Assembly (NCBI GenBank): GCA_017414535.1
Contig: JAFQMA010000004.1
Coordinates: 1 to 49,729, forward strand
Length of the DNA: 49,729 nt
Direction: 5' to 3'
Origin: Clostridia bacterium
Lineage (GTDB): Bacteria > Bacillota > Clostridia > Oscillospirales > SIG627
The position numbers were made by a program, and so were the translations under genes. Below the pieces are notes generated by a model. The model had not been told where the DNA came from and made no database searches. It saw nothing but the letters and a program-made list of their open reading frames with translations. Every line of letters starts with the position of its first letter. Position 1 is the first letter of the stretch. Of this stretch, positions 25,220 to 32,906 are shown one piece after another.

Positions 25220-25335
25220 CAGTGATGCACGGGCGAATGCCCGCGTGAAGCGGCGGCTGTACCGCCGTGATGCAGAAGCCATGCGGCTTCCGTGAAGCGA
25301 AGCGTCCTTTCGGCCGCATCATTTTCGCCTGCGGC
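25220..25335 (+). repeat. Type F-like hairpin array, copy 2 (variant)
   Basis: Immediately after the hom terminator: hairpins GGGCGAATGCCC, GGCGGCTGTACCGCC and GAAGCCATGCGGCTTC, separated by GTGAAGC and GTGATGCA instead of GTGAAAT. It begins TTTTTTCAGTGATGC, as the other arrays begin TTTTTTCAGTGAAAT. Confidence 0.7.
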
Positions 25336-25339
25336 GAAC

Positions 25340-25372
25340 CCCGAACCCCCACCCCAAAAACCTTTGGTTTTA
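25340..25372 (+). repeat. Type A repeat, copy 8 (partial)
   Basis: Only the CCCCGAACCCCCACCCCAAAA flank remains; the hairpin is missing. It faces copy 9. Confidence 0.7.
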
Positions 25373-25480
25373 TCATTGAAGCACAATTGTTACAAAACGA
25401 GTGTCGCTGTAGGGCGGGGGCTTGCTCCCGCCCTACAGCGGCGCATTGTAACGGCATGAAACAGAGGAATAAAAAAATAA

Positions 25481-25538
25481 CACCAAAAGTTTTTGAAGAG
25501 GGTTTGGGAGGAACTTTTTGTCGAAAAAGTTCCTCCCA
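25481..25538 (-). repeat. Type A' repeat, copy 9
   Basis: Variant with GGGAGGAACTTTTT/AAAAAGTTCCTCCC arms. On the minus strand it begins about 17 bp after the rnfB stop. Between copies 8 and 9 lies one GGCGGG...CCCGCC palindrome (about 25,413-25,433). Confidence 0.85.
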
Positions 25539-25554
25539 AAAAATCAATATTAAA

Positions 25555-26340
25555 TCACAGCTTCACGATACAGCCGCGGGGGCAAGCCTCGGCACAGAGG
25601 CCGCAGGAAGTGCACTTGGTCTGATCGATCTCGGCCACGCCGTCGGTAACGGTCACGGCACCGTTGGGGCAGACCTTTTCGCATTTTTTACAGCCGATAC
25701 AGCCCACCTCGCAGGCGCGCATAACGTCCTTGGGCTTCTCGTGGGAGCTGCACTGCACTGCGTAAACGGCCTTTTCGGGGATCATGACGATGAGCCCTTT
25801 GGGACAGGCCTTTACACAGGCACCGCAGGAGTGGCATTTGTCCTTTTCTACCTGCGCCACGCCGTCGATCACGTGGAGCGCATGGTATTCGCAGGCGCGC
25901 TCGCAGTTGCCCAGCCCCGTACAGCCGTTGTGGCAGAGCTTGTTACCGCCCGCCAGAGAGGCGGCGATCCGGCAATCGCGAATGCCCTCGTAAAGATACT
26001 TTTCCTTGGCACGGCATCCGCCGCTACACATGACGTGGGCCACCTTCTTTTCCACCGTCATGCGGGGCAGACCCAGAAGATCGCAGATCTCGTCCCGCGC
26101 TTCGGTATCCATACTGCCGCATCCGTCGGGAGTGGCCTCCCCGCGCAGAAGCGCCTCCGCAAAGGAGGAACAGCCCGCAAAGCCGCATCCGCCGCAGTTG
26201 GCACCGGGCATGAGGGCCTTGACGCGCTCCTCCCGCTCGTCGGTCTTCACGGCGAATTTTTTAGCCAGAAAGGCAAGGCCGCTTCCGAAGAGGCCGCCCA
26301 GCACCAGAAACCAAAGGACGGCGTAGAAAATATGTTCCAT
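25555..26340 (-). CDS. rnfB: Rnf complex subunit B, iron-sulfur protein
   Basis: Soluble iron-sulfur subunit of the membrane Rnf complex, which transfers electrons between reduced ferredoxin and NAD+ while moving Na+ or H+. The 261-residue protein has an N-terminal membrane helix (about 5-27), then the CGGCGFAGC domain followed by TPDGC, a middle cysteine-rich domain (CSGGCRAKEK...CHNGCTGLGNCERAC), and three ferredoxin-type motifs: CHSCGACVKACPKG, CIGCKKCEKVCPNG and CTSCGLCAEACPRG. This many clusters is normal for clostridial RnfB. It is the last gene of rnfCDGEAB, with AAGGAGG before its ATG. Confidence 0.95.
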   Translation of the reverse strand: MEHIFYAVLWFLVLGGLFGSGLAFLAKKFAVKTDEREERVKALMPGANCGGCGFAGCSSFAEALLRGEATPDGCGSMDTEARDEICDLLGLPRMTVEKKVAHVMCSGGCRAKEKYLYEGIRDCRIAASLAGGNKLCHNGCTGLGNCERACEYHALHVIDGVAQVEKDKCHSCGACVKACPKGLIVMIPEKAVYAVQCSSHEKPKDVMRACEVGCIGCKKCEKVCPNGAVTVTDGVAEIDQTKCTSCGLCAEACPRGCIVKL

Positions 26341-26349
26341 AGACCCTCC

Positions 26350-26943
26350 TTAAAAACGCATTCCGGAGAAGCCGGAAAAGGCAATGGCTACAAGGCCCGC
26401 ACTGATCAGTGCCAGGGGAATGCCCTGGAAGGCCTTGGGGGGCAGAGCGCTCTCCAACCTTTTGCGCACGCCTGCAAACAGCACGATGGCGAAGAGAAAG
26501 CCCAGTGCGGAGCCGAAGCTGTACACCACGGCGGAGGCGAAATGCTCCAGCGTTCCCTCAAAATCGGAGATCCCCGTAAGGGCGGCGCCCAGCACGGCAC
26601 AGTTGGTGGTAATGAGGGGCAGATAGATGCCCAGCGCCCGATACAGGGAGGGGATCATCTTCTTTAAAAAGAGCTCCAGCGCCTGCACCAGGGCGGCAAT
26701 GACCAGAATAAAGGCCAGCGTGTCAAGATAGGTCAGCCCGAAGGGCACCAAAACGAAGCGATACAAAAGCCAGGTGGCCGCACCGGACACGGTCATGACG
26801 CCCGTCACCGCAAGACCCATACCCACGGCGGTGGCGGGATCCTTGGAAACGCCCAGGAAGGGACATACGCCGTAGAACTTGCTGAAAATGTAATTTTCAA
26901 TGAAAATGGCGGTAAAGAGGATCAAAAGTAATTTGGTGATCAT
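26350..26943 (-). CDS. rnfA: Rnf complex subunit A
   Basis: A 197-residue integral membrane subunit with six helices. The diagnostic segments ENYIFSKFYGVCPFLGVSK (about 16-34) and IYLPLITTNCAVLG (about 110-123) separate RnfA from its inverted-topology partner RnfE; in the known Rnf/NQR structures the conserved cysteines of these two proteins hold an iron-sulfur cluster within the membrane. The start overlaps the rnfE stop by 4 bp (ATGA), and AAAGGAG lies upstream. RnfB follows 9 bp later. Confidence 0.95.
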   Translation of the reverse strand: MITKLLLILFTAIFIENYIFSKFYGVCPFLGVSKDPATAVGMGLAVTGVMTVSGAATWLLYRFVLVPFGLTYLDTLAFILVIAALVQALELFLKKMIPSLYRALGIYLPLITTNCAVLGAALTGISDFEGTLEHFASAVVYSFGSALGFLFAIVLFAGVRKRLESALPPKAFQGIPLALISAGLVAIAFSGFSGMRF

Positions 26944-27575
26944 AGCTTTTTCTCCTTTTCAAAGCGGCGCTTTTCCGAAGCGCGGCGCAGTGCGTTCACC
27001 GCCGCGATCACGAAGCCCAGGGTCACGAAGGCGCCTGCGGGCAAAACGAAGAAAAGCATGGGCTTGGCGAAGGGGATGGCCAGCTCCAGAGGGGTGCCGC
27101 CCAGGATCGTGCCGCTGCCGAGAAATTCACGCACGAAGCCGACGAGGGCCAGCGCCACCGTAAAGCCCAGGCCCGAGCCCAGACCGTCCACGGCGGCTTC
27201 CCCGGGGGTGTGCTTGGAGGCGAAGGCCTCTGCTCTGCCCAGCACGATGCAGTTGACCACGATCAGGGGAATGAAAATGCCCAGAGCCGCATCCACTGCG
27301 GGAAGATAGGCGCGGATCACCAGCTGAACGGCGGTCACGAAGGCGGAAATAATAACGATATAGGAGGCGATGCGCACCGAATCGGGAATGAGACGGCGCA
27401 GAAGAGAAATGATGGTGCCCGAGCAGATCAGGACCACCGTCACCGCCACGCCCATGGAAAGGCCGTTTAACAGGCTGGTGGTCACCGCCAGGGTGGGACA
27501 CATACCGAGAAGCTGAACGAAGGTAGGGTTCTTGGTAATGGCGGCATCCTTTAGGATCTCAAGGTACTTTTTCAT
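26940..27575 (-). CDS. rnfE: Rnf complex subunit E
   Basis: A 211-residue integral membrane subunit related to RnfA in opposite topology. Conserved parts include NPTFVQLLGMCPTLAVTTS (about 16-34) and IFIPLIVVNCIVLGRAEAFAS, each with one cysteine of the intramembrane cluster, and a basic C-terminal tail. The start overlaps the rnfG stop (ATGA), and GAGGAGG lies upstream. Confidence 0.95.
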   Translation of the reverse strand: MKKYLEILKDAAITKNPTFVQLLGMCPTLAVTTSLLNGLSMGVAVTVVLICSGTIISLLRRLIPDSVRIASYIVIISAFVTAVQLVIRAYLPAVDAALGIFIPLIVVNCIVLGRAEAFASKHTPGEAAVDGLGSGLGFTVALALVGFVREFLGSGTILGGTPLELAIPFAKPMLFFVLPAGAFVTLGFVIAAVNALRRASEKRRFEKEKKL

Positions 27576-28105
27576 GCCTTACCCTCCTCTCGGATCAAAG
27601 AAAGCAGCTCGTCTGCCGCGGCCATGACGGCGCGGCTGGAAATGGTGGCGCCGCTGACGGAATCCACTCCGTTTTCCCCAACGGGGAGGCTTGCCCCCGT
27701 AAGGGACGCAATAAAGTCACCGCCTACGGCGCGGCTGCCCACGCCGGGGGTCTCGGAATGCTCCTGCACGCCTGCGCCGAGGATCTTGCCCTCGGGGGTC
27801 ACGGCGATCACCAGACGGATATCGCCGCCGAAGCCTGCACCGCAAACGATGCCAACGAAGCCGCAAAGCTTCCCTTCGCCGTCCAGATAAGCGGTGAGCT
27901 TTTCCACGTTCCCCTTGGCCTCCAGCTCCTTGGCCTGCAGGGAGGCGGCCTCGGGATAAACGGAGAGAACCAGCGCCTTTTCCGCCTCCGCCTCACGGGC
28001 GGTGGTCACGGGCAGGGTCACGTGGTAGACTGCGGCCACAAGGCCCGCGCAAACGCCGCAGATGAGAAGCAGGGTCAGTGCCGTGCGAAGAATGGGGTTT
28101 TTCAT
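27572..28105 (-). CDS. rnfG: Rnf complex subunit G, FMN-binding
   Basis: A 177-residue subunit with one N-terminal membrane helix (about 8-30) and an extracytoplasmic FMN-binding domain. The flavinylation motif is SGAT at 151-154, where FMN would be attached to T154 through phosphoester linkage by an ApbE-type transferase; no apbE gene is in the window. The true start is the ATG at 28,105, overlapping the rnfD stop (ATGA). A longer frame upstream lies within rnfD and is not coding. The gene order D-G-E is typical. Confidence 0.93.
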   Translation of the reverse strand: MKNPILRTALTLLLICGVCAGLVAAVYHVTLPVTTAREAEAEKALVLSVYPEAASLQAKELEAKGNVEKLTAYLDGEGKLCGFVGIVCGAGFGGDIRLVIAVTPEGKILGAGVQEHSETPGVGSRAVGGDFIASLTGASLPVGENGVDSVSGATISSRAVMAAADELLSLIREEGKA

Positions 28106-29076
28106 GCCTTGCCCTCCTTCTTCTTGAAGCGGGCGGTACCGTAGGCACGGGGACGGAAGAAGCGATCCAGATACCAAACGGGCACGTTCATCATGAGAAT
28201 GGCAAAGCTGACGCCCTCGGGATAAGAGCCGAAGCGGCGGATCAGATAGGTCAAAAGGCCGCAAAGCACGCCGTATACCAGCTTGCCGCCTCGGGTGACG
28301 GGGCTGGTCACGTAGTCGGTGGCCATGAAGACGGCACCTAAGATCAGACCGCCGGAGAACATGGAATAGGTCATGTACTCCACGCCGCTTCCCACGGCGG
28401 GGAAGATCAGGGTGATCAGTGCCACGGTGCCCAGATACGCCACGGGAATGTGCCAGGTGATGACGCGGCGCACCAAAAGGTACAGAAAGCCTGCCAGAAG
28501 CAGCAGGGAGGAGACCTCACCGATACAGCCGGGCATGGTACCGCAAAGCAGCTCGGAAAGGGTATAATCTTGGGGAAGAATCCCCTGATTCATGGCGGAA
28601 AGGGGCGTAGCGGAGCTGATGCCGTCTACCGCCGCACCCGTGAAGGGCTGAACGTAGGTGGTCATGGCGGCAGGGAAGGAAACGAACAGGATCACGCGGG
28701 CGCAGAGCACGGGGTTGACAAAATTCTTGCCCAGTCCTCCGAACAGCTGCTTGACCACCACCATGGCGAAGAAGGCGCCGATGGGGACGATCCAAAGGGG
28801 TACGGTAACGGGCAGGTTCATGGCAAGAAGCAGGCCCGATACGGCGGCGGAGCCGTCGGAAACCGTGACGGGACGGCGCATGATCCCTTGGCAGATCGCC
28901 TCAAAGCCGATACAGCACACAAGGCTGATGACGCAAATGAAAAGGGCGCGCAGACCGAAGGCATAAATGCCCCAGATCACAGAGGGGAGGAGAGCGATGC
29001 ACACGTCCAGCATGACGGTGCGGGTGGTATCCCCGTGGCGCACGTGGGGAGAGATCCCAACGCGGAATTGGTCCAT
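28102..29076 (-). CDS. rnfD: Rnf complex subunit D, FMN-binding membrane protein
   Basis: A 324-residue integral membrane subunit of the NqrB/RnfD family with about nine or ten hydrophobic segments. The probable flavinylated residue is T157 in the segment DGISSATPLS (151-160). Other family marks are GLGKNFVNPVL (about 115-125) and FMATDYVTSPVT in the C-terminal half. AAAGGAG precedes the ATG at 29,076, which is 13 bp after the rnfC stop. Confidence 0.94.
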   Translation of the reverse strand: MDQFRVGISPHVRHGDTTRTVMLDVCIALLPSVIWGIYAFGLRALFICVISLVCCIGFEAICQGIMRRPVTVSDGSAAVSGLLLAMNLPVTVPLWIVPIGAFFAMVVVKQLFGGLGKNFVNPVLCARVILFVSFPAAMTTYVQPFTGAAVDGISSATPLSAMNQGILPQDYTLSELLCGTMPGCIGEVSSLLLLAGFLYLLVRRVITWHIPVAYLGTVALITLIFPAVGSGVEYMTYSMFSGGLILGAVFMATDYVTSPVTRGGKLVYGVLCGLLTYLIRRFGSYPEGVSFAILMMNVPVWYLDRFFRPRAYGTARFKKKEGKA

Positions 29077-29089
29077 GAAAGGCTCCTTT

Positions 29090-30391
29090 CTATTTTTTCA
29101 GTCTGTTTCTCAGGTTATCTTTGCCGATGCGGATATTTTGCAGGATGGGAATGCCCGCGGGGCAAACAAAGGTGCAGCTTCCGCATTCACTGCAGGAGGT
29201 GATGTTGTAGTATTCGGCATCGTCTAAGTTTCCGCCCTGAATGGCGCGGTAAAATTCCAGAGGCATCAGGTGCATGGGGCAGGCACGGACGCATCTGCCG
29301 CAATGGATGCAGTTGCCCGTTTTCTTTTCCTCGGCGGTAATGGCCAGAATGCCGCCCACACCGCGGGTCACGGGGGTATCCGCCGTCCACTGGGCCGTGC
29401 CCATCATGGGTCCGCCGGAGATCAGCTTTTCGGGCTGGCAGGCAAGTCCGCCACAGGCCTCAAGGACCTCGCCGAAGCTCATGCCGATGGGAACCAAGAG
29501 GTTGGCGGGGGTGCGCACGCAGTCGCCGCTGACGGTCACCACGCGCTCCACGCAGGGCATGCCCTCCACGAAGGCGCGGTACACGGCCCAGCAGGTCTCC
29601 GCATTGATAATGACGGCACCCACGTCGGCAGGGAGCTTGCCCTTGGGGATCTCCTTGCCCAAAAGGGCGCGGATGAGCTGGCGCTCGTCGCCCTGAGGAT
29701 ATTTGGTCTTCAGCACCGCCACGGCAAAGTGGTCACTGCCCTGAAGGACGGTCTGTAAGGCATCCGCCGCGTCTTCTTTGTTGTCCTCTACGGCAAAAAT
29801 GCATTTTTCCGCGCCGAGGATGTAAAGAAGGATCTTCACGCCGTCCACCACCTCGCGGGTCTTTTCCAGGACCAGACGGTGGTTGGAGGTCAGATACGGC
29901 TCGCACTCGGCCACGTTGATGATGAGGCGCTCCGCCTTGCCGCGACCGGAATTGAGCTTGGCCCACAGGGGGAAGGTAGCGCCGCCAAGGCCTACGATAC
30001 CCTTTTCCTTGATGCAGGCGATCAGCTCCTCGGGGGTGGACTGTGCAATGGGCTTATGCCAGGGCACAAGGCTCGGATCGGTCTCGTCCATATGGTCGTT
30101 TTCAATGACAATGCCCACGCCCTCGCCGCGGGGGGTGGTGCCACGCTCAATGGCCAGCACCTTGCCGGATACGGAGCTGTGAATGGGACAGGAAAGCCCC
30201 TCCGCCGCCTCGGCGATCACGGCGCCGCGGAGCACTCTGTCTCCCACCTTCACCACGGGCACCGCAGGGGCACCGATGTGCTGGGAGAGGGGAATGCGCA
30301 CGAAATTCCGTGCCGCTATGGCACGGATGGGGCTGTCTTTTGTTACTTTGTTTTCCTCGGGATGGATCCCGCCGCGAAAGGTCAGAGCCAT
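29090..30391 (-). CDS. rnfC: Rnf complex subunit C, NADH-binding
   Basis: A 433-residue peripheral subunit, the site of NAD+ reduction. It starts TFRGGIHPEENK, has the GLGGATFPLWAKL and NVAECEPYLTSNHRL motifs of the NuoF-like FMN/NADH domain, and ends with two ferredoxin motifs, CIHCGRCVRACP and CSECGSCTFVCPAG. It is the first gene of the operon. The leader between the promoter and the ATG contains two small hairpins (GCAGACCGTCGTCTGC and GGATCGAAGATCC), and GAAGGAG lies 6 bp before the ATG. Confidence 0.95.
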   Translation of the reverse strand: MALTFRGGIHPEENKVTKDSPIRAIAARNFVRIPLSQHIGAPAVPVVKVGDRVLRGAVIAEAAEGLSCPIHSSVSGKVLAIERGTTPRGEGVGIVIENDHMDETDPSLVPWHKPIAQSTPEELIACIKEKGIVGLGGATFPLWAKLNSGRGKAERLIINVAECEPYLTSNHRLVLEKTREVVDGVKILLYILGAEKCIFAVEDNKEDAADALQTVLQGSDHFAVAVLKTKYPQGDERQLIRALLGKEIPKGKLPADVGAVIINAETCWAVYRAFVEGMPCVERVVTVSGDCVRTPANLLVPIGMSFGEVLEACGGLACQPEKLISGGPMMGTAQWTADTPVTRGVGGILAITAEEKKTGNCIHCGRCVRACPMHLMPLEFYRAIQGGNLDDAEYYNITSCSECGSCTFVCPAGIPILQNIRIGKDNLRNRLKK

Positions 30392-30467
30392 GCGTTCTCC
30401 TTCGGATCTTCGATCCTTTATACCGGCAGACGACGGTCTGCAAGGGTAATACGTAATAATTCATATT

Positions 30468-30496
30468 ATTATATCATAAAGCTTATGGCATTTCAA
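30468..30496 (-). promoter_or_regulatory. Sigma-A promoter of rnfCDGEAB
   Basis: On the minus strand TTGAAA (30,491-30,496), 17-nt spacer, TATAAT (30,468-30,473). Confidence 0.88.
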
Positions 30497-30678
30497 GGGA
30501 GTAGCTGTCAAAAAAGCGTAATATTCTTATCAAATTCACGAAACGAACTTAAGTTTTATTATTTTGCGCGTTTCCGGACCAAAACGGTCCCCAACCGTAG
30601 GACGGCGGGCACCGAAGGGGACTGAGGGAGAGTGCGCATAAAAATGGGCTTTTGGCGCAGCCTAAAGGATTCCATAAC
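30497..30678. other. Non-coding stretch upstream of the rnf promoter
   Basis: I see no gene, repeat family or strong structure here except a short GGACC...GGTCC inverted repeat near 30,575-30,590. It lies between the rnf promoter and the type F array at 30,679. Confidence 0.5.
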
Positions 30679-30770
30679 CTTTTCCCGCGAGGGAAAAGAT
30701 TTCATCAAAGCAAGGCTTTGATTTCATCCGCCTTAGCGGATTTCACCGAGCCGCAGGCTCCATTTCACTG
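30679..30770 (-). repeat. Type F hairpin array, copy 3
   Basis: On the minus strand, right after the terminator at 30,771-30,798: hairpins GGAGCC/GGCTC, CCGC/GCGG, CAAAGCC/GGCTTTG-type and CTTTTCCC/GGGAAAAG, separated by GTGAAAT or ATGAAAT. Confidence 0.85.
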
Positions 30771-30798
30771 AAAAAAGGAGCCCACGGGCTCCTTTTTT
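30771..30798. terminator. Terminator of the PIG-L family gene
   Basis: AAAAAA, GGAGCCC, AC, GGGCTCC, TTTTTT, 3 bp past the stop codon at 30,801 on the minus strand. Confidence 0.9.
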
Positions 30799-30800
30799 CT

Positions 30801-31688
30801 TTAGTCGATCTCTTCCAGCTTGGTGTTCAGCGACTGCAGACCGCTCATGCGGCGCAGGTGATCTCTTTCGTCGCCCTTGGCAAGCCAGCGGCGATGGTCG
30901 GAATAGGGAAGCAGGTGACCTGCCTCGGGAAATTCCATGGCAAAGGCCTCGGCGTATGCCACGCGGATGCGTTCGCCGAACTGGCCGTTCCAGGCCTCGG
31001 TGGTCTTGTGGGCGTAGCCGCGGGTGTTGTATTTCTGGCTCTTCATGGTGTTGATGGCGCGCACCTTCAGATCCACCACGTCCGTTACGTCCACCTCGTA
31101 CATGATGTGAGCGGTCTGCTTATCACCGGTGTAGGTGTAGGAGGAAACGTCGGCGGGGCAGAGCATGAAGAAGATCTGACCTACCACGCAGGCCGGATTG
31201 GAATCCTCAAAGTTTACGCTGCTGGCGGCGGTGACGGCGGACAGGGCGATCTGACCGGTGACGGCGTGGTGGTTGGAGAAGGTATCCCACTGGTGGGGCC
31301 AGTGGGTGATGACCACGTCGGGATTTACCTCGCGGATGACCTTGGCAAGACGGGAGACCACGGCGGCGTTGAGGGTAAGGAGCTCGTCGTCGTAATCCAG
31401 AAAACGGATGTCCTTGATGCCGAAGAGACCTGCGGCCTCCTTGGCCTCGGCGTACTTGACGTCCTGACGCTCCTGAACGATCCTGTCGATCTCTTCCTGC
31501 GTGTATTCGTCAATGTGGTGGCGGAAAATATCGTAAATGACCTCGTCGTGAATGCGCAGACCCTGGGTCAGGGCTACGCAGGTGACCTCGTCACCCTGCT
31601 GAATATGGTGGTAAAGAGTACCGCCGCAGTGGTCGAACATATCGGCGGGGTGGCCTGCAATGACCATGATTCTCATTTTCTCTCTCAT
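30801..31688 (-). CDS. PIG-L/LmbE family protein (HPAD variant)
   Basis: The PIG-L family contains zinc-dependent N-deacetylases acting on N-acetylglucosamine-type groups. The 295-residue protein shows the Rossmann-like start RIMVIAGHPADMFDHCGGT and a second metal motif NHHAV at 139-143. The usual AHPDD is HPAD here (13-16): the zinc ligands H13 and D16 remain, but the first Asp, the general base in MshB-type enzymes, is A15. It may therefore belong to a distinct subfamily with altered chemistry. AAAGGAG precedes the ATG at 31,688. It is transcribed divergently from an AraC regulator through overlapping promoters, so it is a likely target of that regulator. Confidence 0.85.
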   Translation of the reverse strand: MREKMRIMVIAGHPADMFDHCGGTLYHHIQQGDEVTCVALTQGLRIHDEVIYDIFRHHIDEYTQEEIDRIVQERQDVKYAEAKEAAGLFGIKDIRFLDYDDELLTLNAAVVSRLAKVIREVNPDVVITHWPHQWDTFSNHHAVTGQIALSAVTAASSVNFEDSNPACVVGQIFFMLCPADVSSYTYTGDKQTAHIMYEVDVTDVVDLKVRAINTMKSQKYNTRGYAHKTTEAWNGQFGERIRVAYAEAFAMEFPEAGHLLPYSDHRRWLAKGDERDHLRRMSGLQSLNTKLEEID

Positions 31689-31764
31689 TGAACTGGCTCC
31701 TTTTCAATTTTTTGAAACGTCGCAGGGGCATTTCCGAAACAAACAAAGGAATTTTCCCTTCCCC

Positions 31765-31793
31765 TTGACATCTCTCTGCTTGAATTATACAAT
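31765..31793 (+). promoter_or_regulatory. Sigma-A promoter of the AraC gene
   Basis: TTGACA (31,765-31,770), 17-nt spacer, TACAAT (31,788-31,793). Its -10 box overlaps that of the divergent promoter. Confidence 0.88.
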
Positions 31794-31812
31794 AGGACAA
31801 GGAGTTACGCAA
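31784..31812 (-). promoter_or_regulatory. Sigma-A promoter of the PIG-L family gene
   Basis: On the minus strand TTGCGT (31,807-31,812), 17-nt spacer, TATAAT (31,784-31,789). It is interleaved with the araC promoter. Confidence 0.85.
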
Positions 31813-31866
31813 TGCGCACCCCGATCAAATTTTATAAAAAAATGTTATGTTTGGAAAGGGTATTCC

Positions 31867-32607
31867 ATGAATAAGATCTACTATTCCGGTGAGAAAAAGC
31901 GGAAGCTGCGCTTCTTTTTGTCCGATCTGCACCGCGATACCGTGGCCTTTTCCCGTGACGAGCAGGACGCTATTTATTTAAATAAGCACAATTACGCGGA
32001 GATCCACATGATCTCCGACGGCACCATGCGCTGTACCGTTGACGGCAAGGACTATTGCCTCTCGGCGGGAGATGCCGTTCTGGTGCCCGCGGGCTCTTAC
32101 CACGCCTGCCTCCCCTCCGACCGCCGTCGCCACGAAGCCTTTCAGGCAGATATCGAATGCGATGCCGTGGCCATTCGGCATTTTCCGCCGGAGCTTTTTG
32201 AGGAGCTGTTTGCCCGCTGGCGCGAGGGAAACGAGACCGTCATCAATTATCTGACCTTTATCTGCAACGAGCTGACGGGGCGCGCGGACTTTCGCTTTGA
32301 GGAGAATCGGGACGATCGCTACCTGATCTCCTCCTATATCGAGCAGAATTATTACCGCGGCGGTACGGTCAAGGAGCTGGCCGCTCTTTTGCACCTGTCG
32401 GAAATGCATACCCAGCGACTTGTGAAAAAATATACGGGCAAGTCCTTCGGAAGGTGTATGCGGGAGCATCGCATCAATATCGCCGAGCAGCTCATGAAAA
32501 CCGGCACCATGACGCGCGAGGCCATCGCCCGCTACGTGGGCTACGCCTCCTACAACGGCTTCTGGAAGGCCTATCAAAAGGAAAAGTCCGAGCAGGATAT
32601 GGACTGA
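31867..32607 (+). CDS. AraC family transcriptional regulator
   Basis: A 246-residue regulator. The N-terminal half is a cupin-like sensor domain (YAEIHMISDGTMRCTVDG...GDAVLVPAGSYHAC, about 37-80), and the C-terminal half has the double helix-turn-helix of the AraC family (VKELAALLHLSEMHTQRLVKKYTGKSFGRCMREHRINIAEQLM, then IARYVGYASYNGFWKAYQKE). The start is the ATG at 31,867 with GGAAAGGG upstream; further upstream ATGs in frame lie in the promoter region. The ligand is unknown; the divergent PIG-L family gene suggests an amino-sugar or similar small molecule. Confidence 0.9.
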   Translation: MNKIYYSGEKKRKLRFFLSDLHRDTVAFSRDEQDAIYLNKHNYAEIHMISDGTMRCTVDGKDYCLSAGDAVLVPAGSYHACLPSDRRRHEAFQADIECDAVAIRHFPPELFEELFARWREGNETVINYLTFICNELTGRADFRFEENRDDRYLISSYIEQNYYRGGTVKELAALLHLSEMHTQRLVKKYTGKSFGRCMREHRINIAEQLMKTGTMTREAIARYVGYASYNGFWKAYQKEKSEQDMD

Positions 32608-32639
32608 TTTTTTTTGAAATGGACTTTTTTAGGAGTTTC

Positions 32640-32760
32640 ACGGGGGAGGACCTTTTGCAAAAAGAAGCCTTCCCCGGTGGGGGAAGGTGGCACGGCAACG
32701 CCGTGACGGATGAGGTCGCCATGGATCTCCCCCGAACCCCCACCCCAAAAACCTTTGATT
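32640..32760 (+). repeat. Type A repeat, copy 10, with nested insert
   Basis: About 35 bp after the AraC gene stop. The right arm of the hairpin is interrupted by a 63-bp insert (32,664-32,726), the reverse complement of that in copy 7. Confidence 0.85.
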
Positions 32761-32843
32761 TTTATATTGTTATACAAAAAAGATGCCTTTCCGCTTGCGC
32801 AGAAAGGCTTTTGTTTTCTTGGGGTGGAAAAAATAATAAAAAC

Positions 32844-32900
32844 ACGAAAAGTTTTTGAAGAGGGTTTGGGAGGAACTTTTTGTCGAAAAAGTTCCTCCCA
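32844..32900 (-). repeat. Type A' repeat, copy 11
   Basis: Variant hairpin GGGAGGAACTTTTT/AAAAAGTTCCTCCC beginning about 8 bp after the stop of the acyl-CoA synthetase-like gene. Nearly identical to copy 9. Confidence 0.85.
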
Positions 32901-32906
32901 AGAAAA

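Larger units (their letters stand above)
32608..32906. repeat. Repeat block between convergent genes
   Basis: No gene is supported. It contains type A copy 10 with its nested insert, a GCCTTTC/GAAAGGC-type hairpin (about 32,784-32,808) followed by T-rich sequence, and type A' copy 11. Each convergent gene thus has one copy at its own 3' end. Confidence 0.8.

Noticed and set aside
25267-26667. A 466-codon plus-strand frame
   Set aside because: Antisense to rnfB and rnfA and begins in repeats.
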